From contig NZ_JAUNOQ010000007.1 of the NCBI RefSeq assembly GCF_030531065.1, forward strand, positions 1-64,000: a stretch of 64,000 bases of DNA. The letters are read 5' to 3'. Position 1 is the stretch's first letter; each line of letters begins with the position of its first letter. Positions 54,101-62,332 of this stretch are shown here, piece by piece. A program made the position numbers and the translations under genes. The notes beneath the pieces were generated by a model. It saw nothing but the letters and a program-made list of their open reading frames with translations. It searched no databases and had not been told where the DNA came from. The DNA is from Phascolarctobacterium sp. (GTDB lineage Bacteria; Bacillota; Negativicutes; Acidaminococcales; Acidaminococcaceae).

Positions 54101-57100
54101 CAGCCAAATATGGATTTTATTTTGGTTAGCGCCTAATTTCTCAGTCGCCTTACTAAATGTTTCGCCAACAATATTATATTGCTGTAAATCAAGCTTGCCT
54201 TCGTCCTGTGCGCTCGACATATCGATAGCGATAATCGCGTCCGGAGTAATAGCCTTGCCATCTGCGTCTGTGCTTTGACCTACGAAACTAAGCTTATCGT
54301 CTGTTGCTTGCGATAAGAAATCATGCAGATATTCGACGTTAGTTTTGCTATTATCCTGCGCCGTCTGCACCTTGCCGATGTTGCTGATATCCAGCACGGC
54401 TTCGTCGGCGTTGAAAGTCAACTTATCGCCGAAGCTCAAATCGCTGTCCACGTAAACGCTGGCGCCGTTCAAGGTAATGCTGCCCGCGCTCTGCACGTAA
54501 CCGTTTTGCGCCACGCCGAAGAGCACGTCCACGTCGCCAGTAGAAGTAATAGCAACATTGCCGTTTGCGCCGCTTTCAACTATTCTGCCATAGTAATCCG
54601 CCACATCCGGCATTGCGGCATAAATGTCGTTTACATTTTGCAACTGATTCTTTAATATGGCTTTTGTTTCATCATCTACCGTCGGCGTGCTGTCGACGCC
54701 CTCTACAATAACTTTTTCGCCCGTAGCCGCAGACTTAACCGTGCCGATAATTTCTACGCCCTCGTAGCCGTCTAAGGTAATATCGGCGCTGCCGCTTTGT
54801 CCGGTCGAAGCAATGCTACCATAGCTTGTCAGCTGCCCAGCGCTTTTAATATCGATGCTACTGCCGTACAGCAGGGAGCCGCTGCCCAGCAGAATATCGC
54901 CGCTGTTAGTAATGTTACCGTCAGCATCCTTAATTATAGCATTCTCTATCGTCAACGCATCGTCGGCGTAAAGCGTGCCGCCGAAATAATTGCCGTTGTT
55001 GTAGAAATTGCTGATAGTCAAAGAACCGTTGTACACAGCGAAGGAAGCGTTCTTGGCTACGCCCATGGCGCCCCAATCAAGTTCAATATTAGCGTTGTTA
55101 TTAGCGTTGATGATGGTCAGCGTGGGGTTGTAGGCCGTGCCGTATTGCAAACTGTCGATACCTAAGCTGCTAAGATTATCTTTATTCGCCGAAAAATATG
55201 CTTCCGCGTCGGGCAGGAACGCGTTGAGGATGGGTGTAGTAAAGTCTTCGTAAATGCGCCAAGGAGCTTCTTTATTCTCTACAACTGCACCATTGTTTTT
55301 AATTTCGCTAAAAACAAAATTATTTGTCGATTCGCTACTATCAATGTAGCTGTTCGCATTCATTCTATCAGCGAACTCAATAACCGTGGTTCTATCTAAA
55401 TTGGAATTTTTATACTCATTCTTATTAGCGTCGCTCAAATTGCCAAATACAGTTTCGTCTTCCGGAGTAATATAGTAAGCTTGGTTGACAGTCACATGGC
55501 TTTTGTTAAGTTCATTAAAGCCGCCGTACATAGCTCCTACATATGCGTTTTCATCAAGCTTATAGCCATTATTGCCATCAGGAATTCCAGCATATATATT
55601 GCCCAAGGTATATGCGTTCTTGATAGTCAGCTTGAATGAAGTATCATCAGGATGGAGATCATGATCATGGTCAAGAATTCTGCCGATAATACCGCCCACA
55701 TAATTATCTCCGGAATTGCTATTGTATTTAAAAGATCTTACAGTTCCCAAATTATAAACATTTTCAATGCTCAATTCAAAGCCACGCACATCGTAACCGC
55801 CTACGACGCCTCCCACCGTGCTGGCATAATGGTTATGATTAAGTACCGTGACATTACCTGTATTGAAGCAGTCCTTAATACTGCCATAATCCACATAACC
55901 CACGACGCCGCCGACAACGTTGCTGCCGTTGTAAATTGCGCCGGTATTGTACGCCTTTTCCACATAACCGGCAAGACGGCCAACTACGCCGCCCACGTGG
56001 CGCGCATAATAATCGAAATTCTCCGAGCCGATAACGCCGCTGTTATACACGTCGTAGACAATAACTCTCGCGTCGGTCTTTTCCGAGGATTCGCCCACGA
56101 TACCGCCCATATTTACAGGTACAGTACCGTTAGCGTCTCTGCGAGTCGTTTGGATATGCCCCAAATTATAGGAACCGGTAACTTCGCCGTTAAACATTTG
56201 CCCGGCAATACCGCCCACACTGGTAAAGCCTTGCACATCGCCGGTATTATAGCACTCGCTTATGGCGGCTTTTGTCGGGACTTCTTTTATAGCAGCTATT
56301 CTAACATTTAAATCTTCCGTAGTAGCGCGCGCAATCTTACCAACGATGCCGCCGACATTGGCAGCTTGGGCTGCTTTCGGAATATTACCGTGGTCTACAA
56401 TATACATAGAATGAACGCTGCCGCGATTGCCGCTCTGGCTGATGTAGGCGTTTTCGCCGTACATATAGCCCACGATACCACCCATATTGCCGATATAGGT
56501 AGTCGACGTGTTGCGCCCCCCTAACCATTCATCAGCAAAATATTCTGTACCTATTACGCCATATGCGCCGGTCGCCATAATTTCGCCGCCGTTATTCAAG
56601 GCGTTGCTTACGCTGCCGTTTTCCAAATAACCGGCAATACCGCCCACATTATGCGAACCATAAACCGTATTTTCCTTATTAACGGCGTTGGTAATAGTGA
56701 CGTTTACGCCGCCAACATCGCCTTTGACATAGCCTACGATGCCGCCGATATTACCCGCATTGTAATAATCTTTTATTTCATCATTAAATACTGCCTTAGA
56801 ACTTTGTACATTGCCGCCGTCGTTAGTTACATTCGTTAAAGCAGACGTTCCTGTGATGCTACCTGCGATGCCCCCCGTATTCGCTAAGCGAGTCCATTGT
56901 CCTTCAATTTTTTTATTGGGGTTATCAGAAGTATATCTAAGATAATAATAGTGTTCCGCACGATAACCAACACCATCCGCCGTAATATCCGCAGTATTAA
57001 CGGCGTCATTAAGCGTAATACTAGCGCCGCTGCCAAGAATACCGCCTACGTTATAGGAGCCGGTAACCGTCATATCATTTTGCAGCCCGCTCAAAGTTGC

Positions 57101-58543
57101 ATTATTGCTGGCAGAGCCTGCAAGACCGCCAATATTATGGGAGGAATTTTCTGTATTTGTATTAGCTGTCGTTTTAACAAACACGCCGCTGATTTGTCCC
57201 AAATTGCGCGCGTTCGCCAGCGTGCCGCCGTCCAAGCTGCCCACGATGCCGCCCACGTTTTTATGCCCGGTAACCGCGCCGGTGTTCAGCAGCGGGTCGT
57301 CCGCCGACAAGCCCGTTATCGAACCGTCCGTCATGCTGCCGACAACGCCGCCCACATTATCCGTACCGCTGACGTCCGCGCTGGTGGTAATATTTTCAAT
57401 CGTCGTATTATTAGCGCTGCCCACCAGTATGCCAACGTTGTCCTTACCCGTCGCGCTGCCGGATACGAAAAGCAAATTTTTCAGCGTCGCGCCTTCGGTC
57501 GAAGCAAATAAGCCGACGTTATCGCTCAAATTATCTTCGTCGCCCACGTGCAAATCGAAAATGCCGAAGTCCACGCCCTCGACGCGCCCCGCTAAACCGT
57601 CCAACTTGCCTTCAAAACCAGCAATCGCTGCAAAAGGTTTTTCCGCCGTATTGGTGGCGTCAATGCCGTTACGCAAAGCGTAATTGCCCGTTAAATTGGT
57701 GTTCATCGCCTGCAGCTGCTCGACGTCCTCAATCCACATATAGCCGTCGGCTTTGGTGAAGCTTGCATAACTATCTGAACTATTAGCTTTATAGTTAGCT
57801 AGTTTTACAGAAACAGAATTTGCTTCTTTATAGCCAATCGCCTTGCCTGTAGTAGAATCTACAGTTTCGTCATACGCTTCATAACCTAAAACGACGTCGT
57901 TTTTATCAGGCGCAATGATATTGATATTGTCCTCGCCAATCGGCGTATCGATACCGTTGGTCACATATTCCGTATCCAACACAATGCGATTACCGTCGAA
58001 GGTAACCTGCATAGCGTTGATATGCCCCAGGCTCATCAGCTCGGCGCCGGATGGAGCGGCGCTGGTCAAAGCATCTTTAGCAGCGTCAAAATCAAGCTCA
58101 CCATTGCCTTCTAAACCGTCTATCCTTTTATTGGACACGTACAAACTGCCCACGTCGATTTGCGCCGACTTGCCGATGAACACGCCCGCCGGGTTCACCA
58201 AGTAGACGTTGCCGCCCTGCGCGTTCAGCGTGCCGTGGATTTGCGACATATTGCCGCCGTTGACATAGTTCAAAACGTTAAAATTTTTATCGCCGGAAAA
58301 GTTGACCGTCGCCACGCTGCCGATATTGAAGTCCTGCCATTTAATTACGGTATTGGTCAAATTGGTAATATCCATAGTATTACCAGATGTACTTATAGTA
58401 CCTTTGCCAGCAACGACGTCCCAACCCGAAGGCAACGCCGTATTGGCCATAACGGCCGCGTACCCTGCGGCGCTGTAACAGAATAACGCGCCTACCAGGC
58501 AAGTGGTGCGAATCAAGTAATTTATCTTTTTACTTCTTTTCAT
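51191..58543 (-). CDS. TpsA: filamentous-haemagglutinin-type exoprotein with GLUG repeats
   Basis: 2450 residues. A signal peptide (about 1-29, ending SAAGYA) is followed by the TPS secretion domain (about 30-160): SGWDVVAGKGTIS, NFNVLNYVNGGNMSQIHGTL and NVYLVNPAGVFIG are hallmark motifs. The body is a long beta-helix candidate with dozens of GLUG-type units (NVGGIVG, YNTGxV). An FHA-like adhesin segment (about 1140-1260: DITLDGYEG, GNVAITSTGDVDV) divides two GLUG arrays. There is no C-terminal membrane anchor; it ends in a Trp/Tyr-rich charged tail. Probably a surface adhesin exported by TpsB, encoded 12 bp upstream. Ligand unknown. Confidence 0.88.
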   Translation of the reverse strand: MKRSKKINYLIRTTCLVGALFCYSAAGYAAVMANTALPSGWDVVAGKGTISTSGNTMDITNLTNTVIKWQDFNIGSVATVNFSGDKNFNVLNYVNGGNMSQIHGTLNAQGGNVYLVNPAGVFIGKSAQIDVGSLYVSNKRIDGLEGNGELDFDAAKDALTSAAPSGAELMSLGHINAMQVTFDGNRIVLDTEYVTNGIDTPIGEDNINIIAPDKNDVVLGYEAYDETVDSTTGKAIGYKEANSVSVKLANYKANSSDSYASFTKADGYMWIEDVEQLQAMNTNLTGNYALRNGIDATNTAEKPFAAIAGFEGKLDGLAGRVEGVDFGIFDLHVGDEDNLSDNVGLFASTEGATLKNLLFVSGSATGKDNVGILVGSANNTTIENITTSADVSGTDNVGGVVGSMTDGSITGLSADDPLLNTGAVTGHKNVGGIVGSLDGGTLANARNLGQISGVFVKTTANTNTENSSHNIGGLAGSASNNATLSGLQNDMTVTGSYNVGGILGSGASITLNDAVNTADITADGVGYRAEHYYYLRYTSDNPNKKIEGQWTRLANTGGIAGSITGTSALTNVTNDGGNVQSSKAVFNDEIKDYYNAGNIGGIVGYVKGDVGGVNVTITNAVNKENTVYGSHNVGGIAGYLENGSVSNALNNGGEIMATGAYGVIGTEYFADEWLGGRNTSTTYIGNMGGIVGYMYGENAYISQSGNRGSVHSMYIVDHGNIPKAAQAANVGGIVGKIARATTEDLNVRIAAIKEVPTKAAISECYNTGDVQGFTSVGGIAGQMFNGEVTGSYNLGHIQTTRRDANGTVPVNMGGIVGESSEKTDARVIVYDVYNSGVIGSENFDYYARHVGGVVGRLAGYVEKAYNTGAIYNGSNVVGGVVGYVDYGSIKDCFNTGNVTVLNHNHYASTVGGVVGGYDVRGFELSIENVYNLGTVRSFKYNSNSGDNYVGGIIGRILDHDHDLHPDDTSFKLTIKNAYTLGNIYAGIPDGNNGYKLDENAYVGAMYGGFNELNKSHVTVNQAYYITPEDETVFGNLSDANKNEYKNSNLDRTTVIEFADRMNANSYIDSSESTNNFVFSEIKNNGAVVENKEAPWRIYEDFTTPILNAFLPDAEAYFSANKDNLSSLGIDSLQYGTAYNPTLTIINANNNANIELDWGAMGVAKNASFAVYNGSLTISNFYNNGNYFGGTLYADDALTIENAIIKDADGNITNSGDILLGSGSLLYGSSIDIKSAGQLTSYGSIASTGQSGSADITLDGYEGVEIIGTVKSAATGEKVIVEGVDSTPTVDDETKAILKNQLQNVNDIYAAMPDVADYYGRIVESGANGNVAITSTGDVDVLFGVAQNGYVQSAGSITLNGASVYVDSDLSFGDKLTFNADEAVLDISNIGKVQTAQDNSKTNVEYLHDFLSQATDDKLSFVGQSTDADGKAITPDAIIAIDMSSAQDEGKLDLQQYNIVGETFSKATEKLGANQNKIHIWLENAEQLQGINNYYKNNNSSKIFSYQFALKNDIDANNLQNFHGIGYGVAGGNGGGNTDDFNMAFTGSLDGRGYSIIGLSVTPDATTHSNFDYAGLFSHIGTAGSVKDLNIISSNFTGGSVGAVAGVNDGTISNVTTFGNRVESNGNVHTTNVFSDGEHHHVSAAGGIAGINAGAISNVTTSDAVIAGDAGIQNDGAGVTRLDSTAGGIAGVNIKEISGSTTNSAITSNSGDAQALGGVVGINYGENAELNTIESWGVLNGKYKGVDGSGNTEIRSTDNVGGIAGVNYNGASIVNAYNEAHLIGGNGVGGVVGYSGSDNSAKNTITNAVNAGNITSNSDGLDVDKKAQNAGGVVGNNQNTTITNARNTGFIHGVNNVGGMVGTNGESSALNHVTNDGSATIVGTTNVGGIAGVNQGSIDAEGSDLINNGSIHGHTNVGGVAGFNEESGTIRYMNSNLTLYVDGSNAQYFGGVAGYNDGLIINATNTGSVNVAGAKYVGGITGINTEKGRITGAGNANSGKVVGDNYVGGIAGLNKGMVSGTTDDPTKVRNDGYVYAIKGGAGGIFGVNESNMQHVTLINGGIVYGQGTSGTGGLIGVNYGDINQSNLIGEVDGVVIGSANVGGLLGINYGTVAGGRDSQNNYYAHQVYNNGTVVGGEYSESDSADAVAVKDAAGNVIGYYTVDTSSSNIGGVVGNNAADTLKGTGALTAAYNTGKVLGGTSVGGVVGNNESAVDQVFNAGAVNDGTNQQVIGNKGANSSAFDYYDLNGEDYSVDNDTVWKSYDGGNKYGYNKLLKVFLTKIKFVQTADVQLIAAGQQSIVVRAVGDTVNVYTQNAAGKEVQIGYIQAADPNGAHSMADYLSSMNQDGLNGLLSGKAVDSVGTYNLFTTQQINVVDKSHNNLGYDIEPLTVKVVKYDPFEPVVPPVIDPDDPRNYDIWQAEDKYPWYQWDKQRNKRERKAEVHFVDGGMEID

Positions 58544-58555
58544 GCCGCGCCTCCC

Positions 58556-60205
58556 TTAAAACATCTTATAAATTTGGAACCACATACGCCCGTCGTGGTT
58601 GTGGTCCTCGCTCGTGTAATCCTCGCCGTCTATCTTCCAGGCGTAATCGAACTGCGCGTACCAGTCGTTAGGTTTGGCGTAGCGCAGGCCCAGGCCCCAG
58701 CCCGCCAGCTTGCGGTGGTCGCCGTAATCCTTAAAGCGTTTTACCTCGCCCACGTCTACAAAGGCCGCAACTTCCAACCCTTCGATGTCGGTCGCGCGCC
58801 GCAGTTCCATCGTCGCCGTGTAACCGGTATCGCCGCTGGTCTCGCTGGCCGGGTAGGCGCGCACACCGCTTAACCCGCCTAAGTAGAAGCGTTCGCTGCC
58901 GTCCAACCCGCGGTTAGCCAGCTGCGCATGCGCCTCAAAGCGCAAATTCCACAGTTTCCAATAGCGCACATGGTTAAAGTCCGCCGTCAGCTTATGGTAC
59001 GCGCCGTCGTAATACGCGTCTCCGTCCTTGGTGTCGATATCGCCGTACCAATAGATTATATTGCCGCTGGTAAAACGGTTGGGCAGGTATTCGCTGGCGG
59101 CAATGCCCACGTGCAGCACGTCAGCTGTTTTTTCCGTACTCAAGCGCAAGCCCAGGCCCGCAAAGTCCAACTTCAAATCGTCGGTAATCTTGCGGTGGTC
59201 GTAACCGTAAATCGCCGTCGCCCGCTTGCTCATATCGCGGTACACCGTCGTCAGGCCGTAAAAGCTGAAGCCTTCGGATTCGCCCGTCGGGTTCCAAAAA
59301 TCCACGGTTCCCAAATCGTAGCTGCTGCGGCTGTAGCCCACGCCCCAACGCGTGCCCCTGCTGCCAATGGGCAGCTCATAGTTCACGCCGTAATTTTTCG
59401 TATGCTTATTGCTGATGTATCCCGTCACGCCGATTTTATCGCCGTTGCGTCCGGGATTGTTGATTTCCGTGTGGAAACCGTAGCGATAACGTCCGCTGCT
59501 CCGGCTGCCTCCATTATCTACGAACAGATAATTGTTCCACACCCTGCGCTCGATGGCTTCTATCTCCAAAGCCGTAGTCACAGGCTTGCTGCCGGGACGC
59601 AGCACGCCGCGAGCCGTTACTCCCGGTAGGTCGTTCAAATTATTCAAAACTCTTTCCAACTTTTTATCTGTAATTACTTCGCCGCTGCGCAAAGGTTCAG
59701 CAAAGCCCTGCAATACTTTGTCAACCACCGCGCTGTCGTTGCGCGTAATCTTCACCGTGTCAAAGCTGGCGACATAGACTTTGACTTCTAATTTTCCGTC
59801 CTCAATTTGCTGCGGCGGGACGACGGCCTGCGCCACTGTGTAGCCGCGGCGGCGGGCGTAGTCAGTAACTGCGGAAGTCAAATTTTGTAATTCGTCCATA
59901 CCTACGCTGCGGCGGCTGTAGCCTGCAAGAATATTTTGCAGCTCGCCTAATTCATCCGGAAGCTCAAACCCGGTAAGAATGATTTCTTGAACGTAAAAAG
60001 CCGGGCGCTCCTCCGTACCTGTGTTGCCCGTCCGGTATGCGGGCTGCTCGTTCTTGACCTCCGCCTGCTGTTGTCCAGTACGGTTGTAAGGATGAGTAGT
60101 GACCGCCTCCTTGTCAAAGCTGGGAATGGGCGAAGCGGCAAGAGCCGCCGTACTGATGGCGGTACACAGTAACGCCGTTGCCATAGTAGTAAACTTTTTC
60201 ATCAT
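58556..60205 (-). CDS. TpsB: ShlB/FhaC-type outer-membrane transporter
   Basis: 549 residues. The signal peptide ends near LAASPIPS. An N-terminal helix/linker precedes two POTRA domains (about 70-225; FYVQEIILTGFEL, RRGYTVAQAVVPPQQIEDGKLEV). A 16-strand barrel follows with the conserved GLSGVRAYPASE (strand 13/L6, RAYP in place of the common VRGY) and a terminal aromatic (IYKMF-COOH) for BAM-dependent insertion. It exports TpsA. Its presence shows that the organism is diderm. The first gene of the operon, it starts after AAGGAG. Confidence 0.9.
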   Translation of the reverse strand: MMKKFTTMATALLCTAISTAALAASPIPSFDKEAVTTHPYNRTGQQQAEVKNEQPAYRTGNTGTEERPAFYVQEIILTGFELPDELGELQNILAGYSRRSVGMDELQNLTSAVTDYARRRGYTVAQAVVPPQQIEDGKLEVKVYVASFDTVKITRNDSAVVDKVLQGFAEPLRSGEVITDKKLERVLNNLNDLPGVTARGVLRPGSKPVTTALEIEAIERRVWNNYLFVDNGGSRSSGRYRYGFHTEINNPGRNGDKIGVTGYISNKHTKNYGVNYELPIGSRGTRWGVGYSRSSYDLGTVDFWNPTGESEGFSFYGLTTVYRDMSKRATAIYGYDHRKITDDLKLDFAGLGLRLSTEKTADVLHVGIAASEYLPNRFTSGNIIYWYGDIDTKDGDAYYDGAYHKLTADFNHVRYWKLWNLRFEAHAQLANRGLDGSERFYLGGLSGVRAYPASETSGDTGYTATMELRRATDIEGLEVAAFVDVGEVKRFKDYGDHRKLAGWGLGLRYAKPNDWYAQFDYAWKIDGEDYTSEDHNHDGRMWFQIYKMF

Positions 60206-60225
60206 TTCAACTCCTTATGTCCAAC

Positions 60226-60231
60226 ATTATA
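60226..60231 (-). promoter_or_regulatory. Possible second tpsB promoter (extended -10)
   Basis: TGC-TATAAT on the minus strand, only 20 bp before the start codon; no good -35. It would give a very short leader, so it may be incidental. Confidence 0.3.
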
Positions 60232-60320
60232 GCAATTCCTAAGACAATATTTTTTTGCTAATGTCTACTTATCTCTCTGTATTTCCTTTATTAGTATGCA
60301 TTATTTCTTTCTCATTTTAT

Positions 60321-60348
60321 ATTATACAGTACTTGTCCCCCCCGGCAA
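60321..60348 (-). promoter_or_regulatory. tpsBA promoter, G7 spacer
   Basis: Minus strand: -35 TTGCCG (60348-60343), 16-bp spacer dominated by a run of seven G (60343-60337), -10 TATAAT (60326-60321). The segment CCGGGGGGGAC is shared exactly with the dynamin-operon promoter at 9559-9586. One extra G would give the optimal 17-bp spacing. Confidence 0.7.
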
Positions 60349-60477
60349 GTTTTTTGTTTGCATAAATATTATGTCTGTAGCTTGCCTCTGCGCTAGTTAT
60401 TAAACAGCCTACTTTTTATTTAGGGGGACAGCGTCACAGCAGCGCTAACTGCTGCCTGCGCTTCACAGTTTTTTCAC

Positions 60478-60506
60478 TTGACGAATTCATACTGTTTTAG
60501 TAAAAT
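60478..60506 (+). promoter_or_regulatory. Promoter of the PepSY gene
   Basis: -35 TTGACG (60478-60483), 17-bp spacer, -10 TAAAAT (60501-60506), 67 bp before the start codon; divergent from tpsB. The rest of 60206-60573 holds no gene. Confidence 0.65.
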
Positions 60507-60573
60507 TTAATTAAGCAAAATAAGGCTTAGCCCTTGTAAATAAACCACAACACCCCCAAAGGAGGATGCACTT

Positions 60574-61071
60574 ATGAAAAAATTAACCGCTATAGTTACC
60601 GCCGCTTTGGCGACTCTCGCTATTTCCGCTACCGCATTGGCTGCTACCTTGATTAGCGCGGACGAAGCTCTTGCTATCGCCAAAAAAGAAGTGCCTGCAA
60701 CCAGCACCCATATCGTAACTAAAGCTGAAAACGCAAAATTCAGACCATATTACGAAGTGAAATTCTACGACAACGCTACCCATACCGAATATGAGATTGA
60801 AGTGCTGCAAGCGAACGGCGCTATCAAAGAATTTTCCATGGATAACAAAACGCAGATTGGCAGCGCCAAAATTGTTTTATCCGCCAACGACGTGCAAAGC
60901 ATCGTTGCGAAAGAATATCCTAACGCTAGAATCTATAACTTAGAACTGGACAACGACGACGGACTTTACGAATATGAAGTAAAATTCCAAACTCCCGAAC
61001 TACGCGGCGAAATGAAAATCAATCCGGAAACCGGCGTAGTGATGGAAAAAGAACTGAAATACCAATTCTAA
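60574..61071 (+). CDS. Secreted PepSY-domain protein
   Basis: 165 residues. A signal peptide (KKLTAIVTAALATLAISATALA) is followed by two PepSY units, about 28-90 (ISADEALAIAKKEVP...YYEVKFYDNATHTEYEIEV) and 100-165 (LSANDVQSIVAKEYPNARIY...YEYEVKFQTPELRGEMKINPETG). PepSY domains are thought to inhibit peptidases or sense envelope conditions. AAGGAGG lies upstream. Own promoter and terminator. Confidence 0.85.
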   Translation: MKKLTAIVTAALATLAISATALAATLISADEALAIAKKEVPATSTHIVTKAENAKFRPYYEVKFYDNATHTEYEIEVLQANGAIKEFSMDNKTQIGSAKIVLSANDVQSIVAKEYPNARIYNLELDNDDGLYEYEVKFQTPELRGEMKINPETGVVMEKELKYQF

Positions 61072-61082
61072 ACTAATATCGC

Positions 61083-61117
61083 AAAAAATCCGCTGCAACG
61101 CGCAGCGGATTTTTTTA
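61083..61117. terminator. Bidirectional intrinsic terminator
   Basis: AATCCGCTGC pairs with GCAGCGGATT across a 6-nt loop, with A6 before and T7 after, between the converging PepSY and CoA-transferase genes. Confidence 0.9.
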
Positions 61118-61177
61118 TGCGTCCATCAGCTTTGCAATTTTCAAACCAATCTTGAAGCGCGTCCTAAAAGCTGGCGC

Positions 61178-62320
61178 TCAAGATTTATTTTTGGGCAAAA
61201 AATTTAATATCGCTTCCGTATCTTCGCCTAAGCGCGGCGCTCTTTTGCGCAGGCTGGCAGGCGTCTTGCTCAGCTTCATGGCGAAGCCCAGCTGTCGGTA
61301 TTCGCCCAGCTCCTCATCCTGCACCGTCAGCACCATTTCGTTGGCTTTGGTCTGCTCCGCCGCCACGGCTTCGGCAAAATCCAGCACCGGCGTCACGCAG
61401 GTATCCCGTCCGGCCAAAAGCTCCGTCCATTCCCGCAAAGTACGCTTGGCAAATTCCTGCCGCAGCTGCTGCATCAAATACGGATGCTTAGCGTTATCGT
61501 CCACTAAATCGACCATATCCTCCCGCTCCAGCGCCAAACATAAATTGCGCCAGAATTTCTTTTCCAAACAGCCTACGGCAAGATAACGACGGTCCTTCGT
61601 TTCATAAATATTATAATTAGCGTTAGCTCCTGTCAGCCAGTTATTGCCCCGCTGCGCCACAAAGCCGCTGCCAAAATACAGGCTGGCCGCGCCGGGCATC
61701 AGCGTCATCGCCACATTGTACAGCGAAATATCTATTTCCTGCCCCTCGCCCGTGGCCTGCGCATGGCGCAAAGCAATCATAATACTCATGCCCGCGGCAA
61801 GGGCGGCGTTCATATCCGCCATCAGCACGCCGGGAATAGCGGGCTTGCCGCCGGGTTCGCCGCTCATAGCCGTAATGCCGGCCAGGCTCACATAGCCGAT
61901 ATCATGGTCGGCCTGCTTAGCCAACGGCCCTTTCTTGCCATAGCCGGTCAGCGAGCAATAAATAATTTTAGGGTTGACCTTGCTGGCAGCGGCGTAATCC
62001 ACGCCCAGCTTTTGCAGCACTCCGGGACGGTAGCTTTCCACCACCACGTCGGCAGTCTTTACCAGCTCCAAAAAGGCTTGCTTGCCGGTCTCGCTCTTCA
62101 AATCCAGCGTTACGCTTTTTTTATTGCGGTTCAGCTGCAAATGCCAGTACCCGAAATCCTTTAAAAACGGCGGAAAGCTGCGGGAATAATCGCCCTTGCC
62201 GGGCTCTTCAATCTTAATGACCTCCGCGCCGAAATCGGCCAGCAGCATGGTGCAGTACGGCCCCGGCAGCAGCCGCGACATATCCAGTACCCGAATACCC
62301 TCTAACGCCAGCATAAGCAT
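61178..62320 (-). CDS. CaiB/BaiF family CoA-transferase
   Basis: 380 residues. Family III CoA-transferase features: GIRVLDMSRLLPGPYCTMLLADFGAEVIKIEEPGKGD at the N-terminus, the catalytic Asp in LMADMNAALAAG (about 167), and LNRNKKSVTLDLKSETG. Such enzymes swap CoA between carboxylic acids or racemise 2-methylacyl-CoA; substrate not predictable. It starts 12 bp after the methyltransferase gene and ends at a bidirectional terminator. Confidence 0.88.
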   Translation of the reverse strand: MLMLALEGIRVLDMSRLLPGPYCTMLLADFGAEVIKIEEPGKGDYSRSFPPFLKDFGYWHLQLNRNKKSVTLDLKSETGKQAFLELVKTADVVVESYRPGVLQKLGVDYAAASKVNPKIIYCSLTGYGKKGPLAKQADHDIGYVSLAGITAMSGEPGGKPAIPGVLMADMNAALAAGMSIMIALRHAQATGEGQEIDISLYNVAMTLMPGAASLYFGSGFVAQRGNNWLTGANANYNIYETKDRRYLAVGCLEKKFWRNLCLALEREDMVDLVDDNAKHPYLMQQLRQEFAKRTLREWTELLAGRDTCVTPVLDFAEAVAAEQTKANEMVLTVQDEELGEYRQLGFAMKLSKTPASLRKRAPRLGEDTEAILNFLPKNKS

Positions 62321-62332
62321 ACCCTCCTTCGC

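Noticed and set aside
52295-58486. Many plus-strand open frames across the tpsA region
   Set aside because: They arise from the repetitive GLUG coding sequence read backwards; there are no ribosome binding sites and their repeats mirror tpsA codons.
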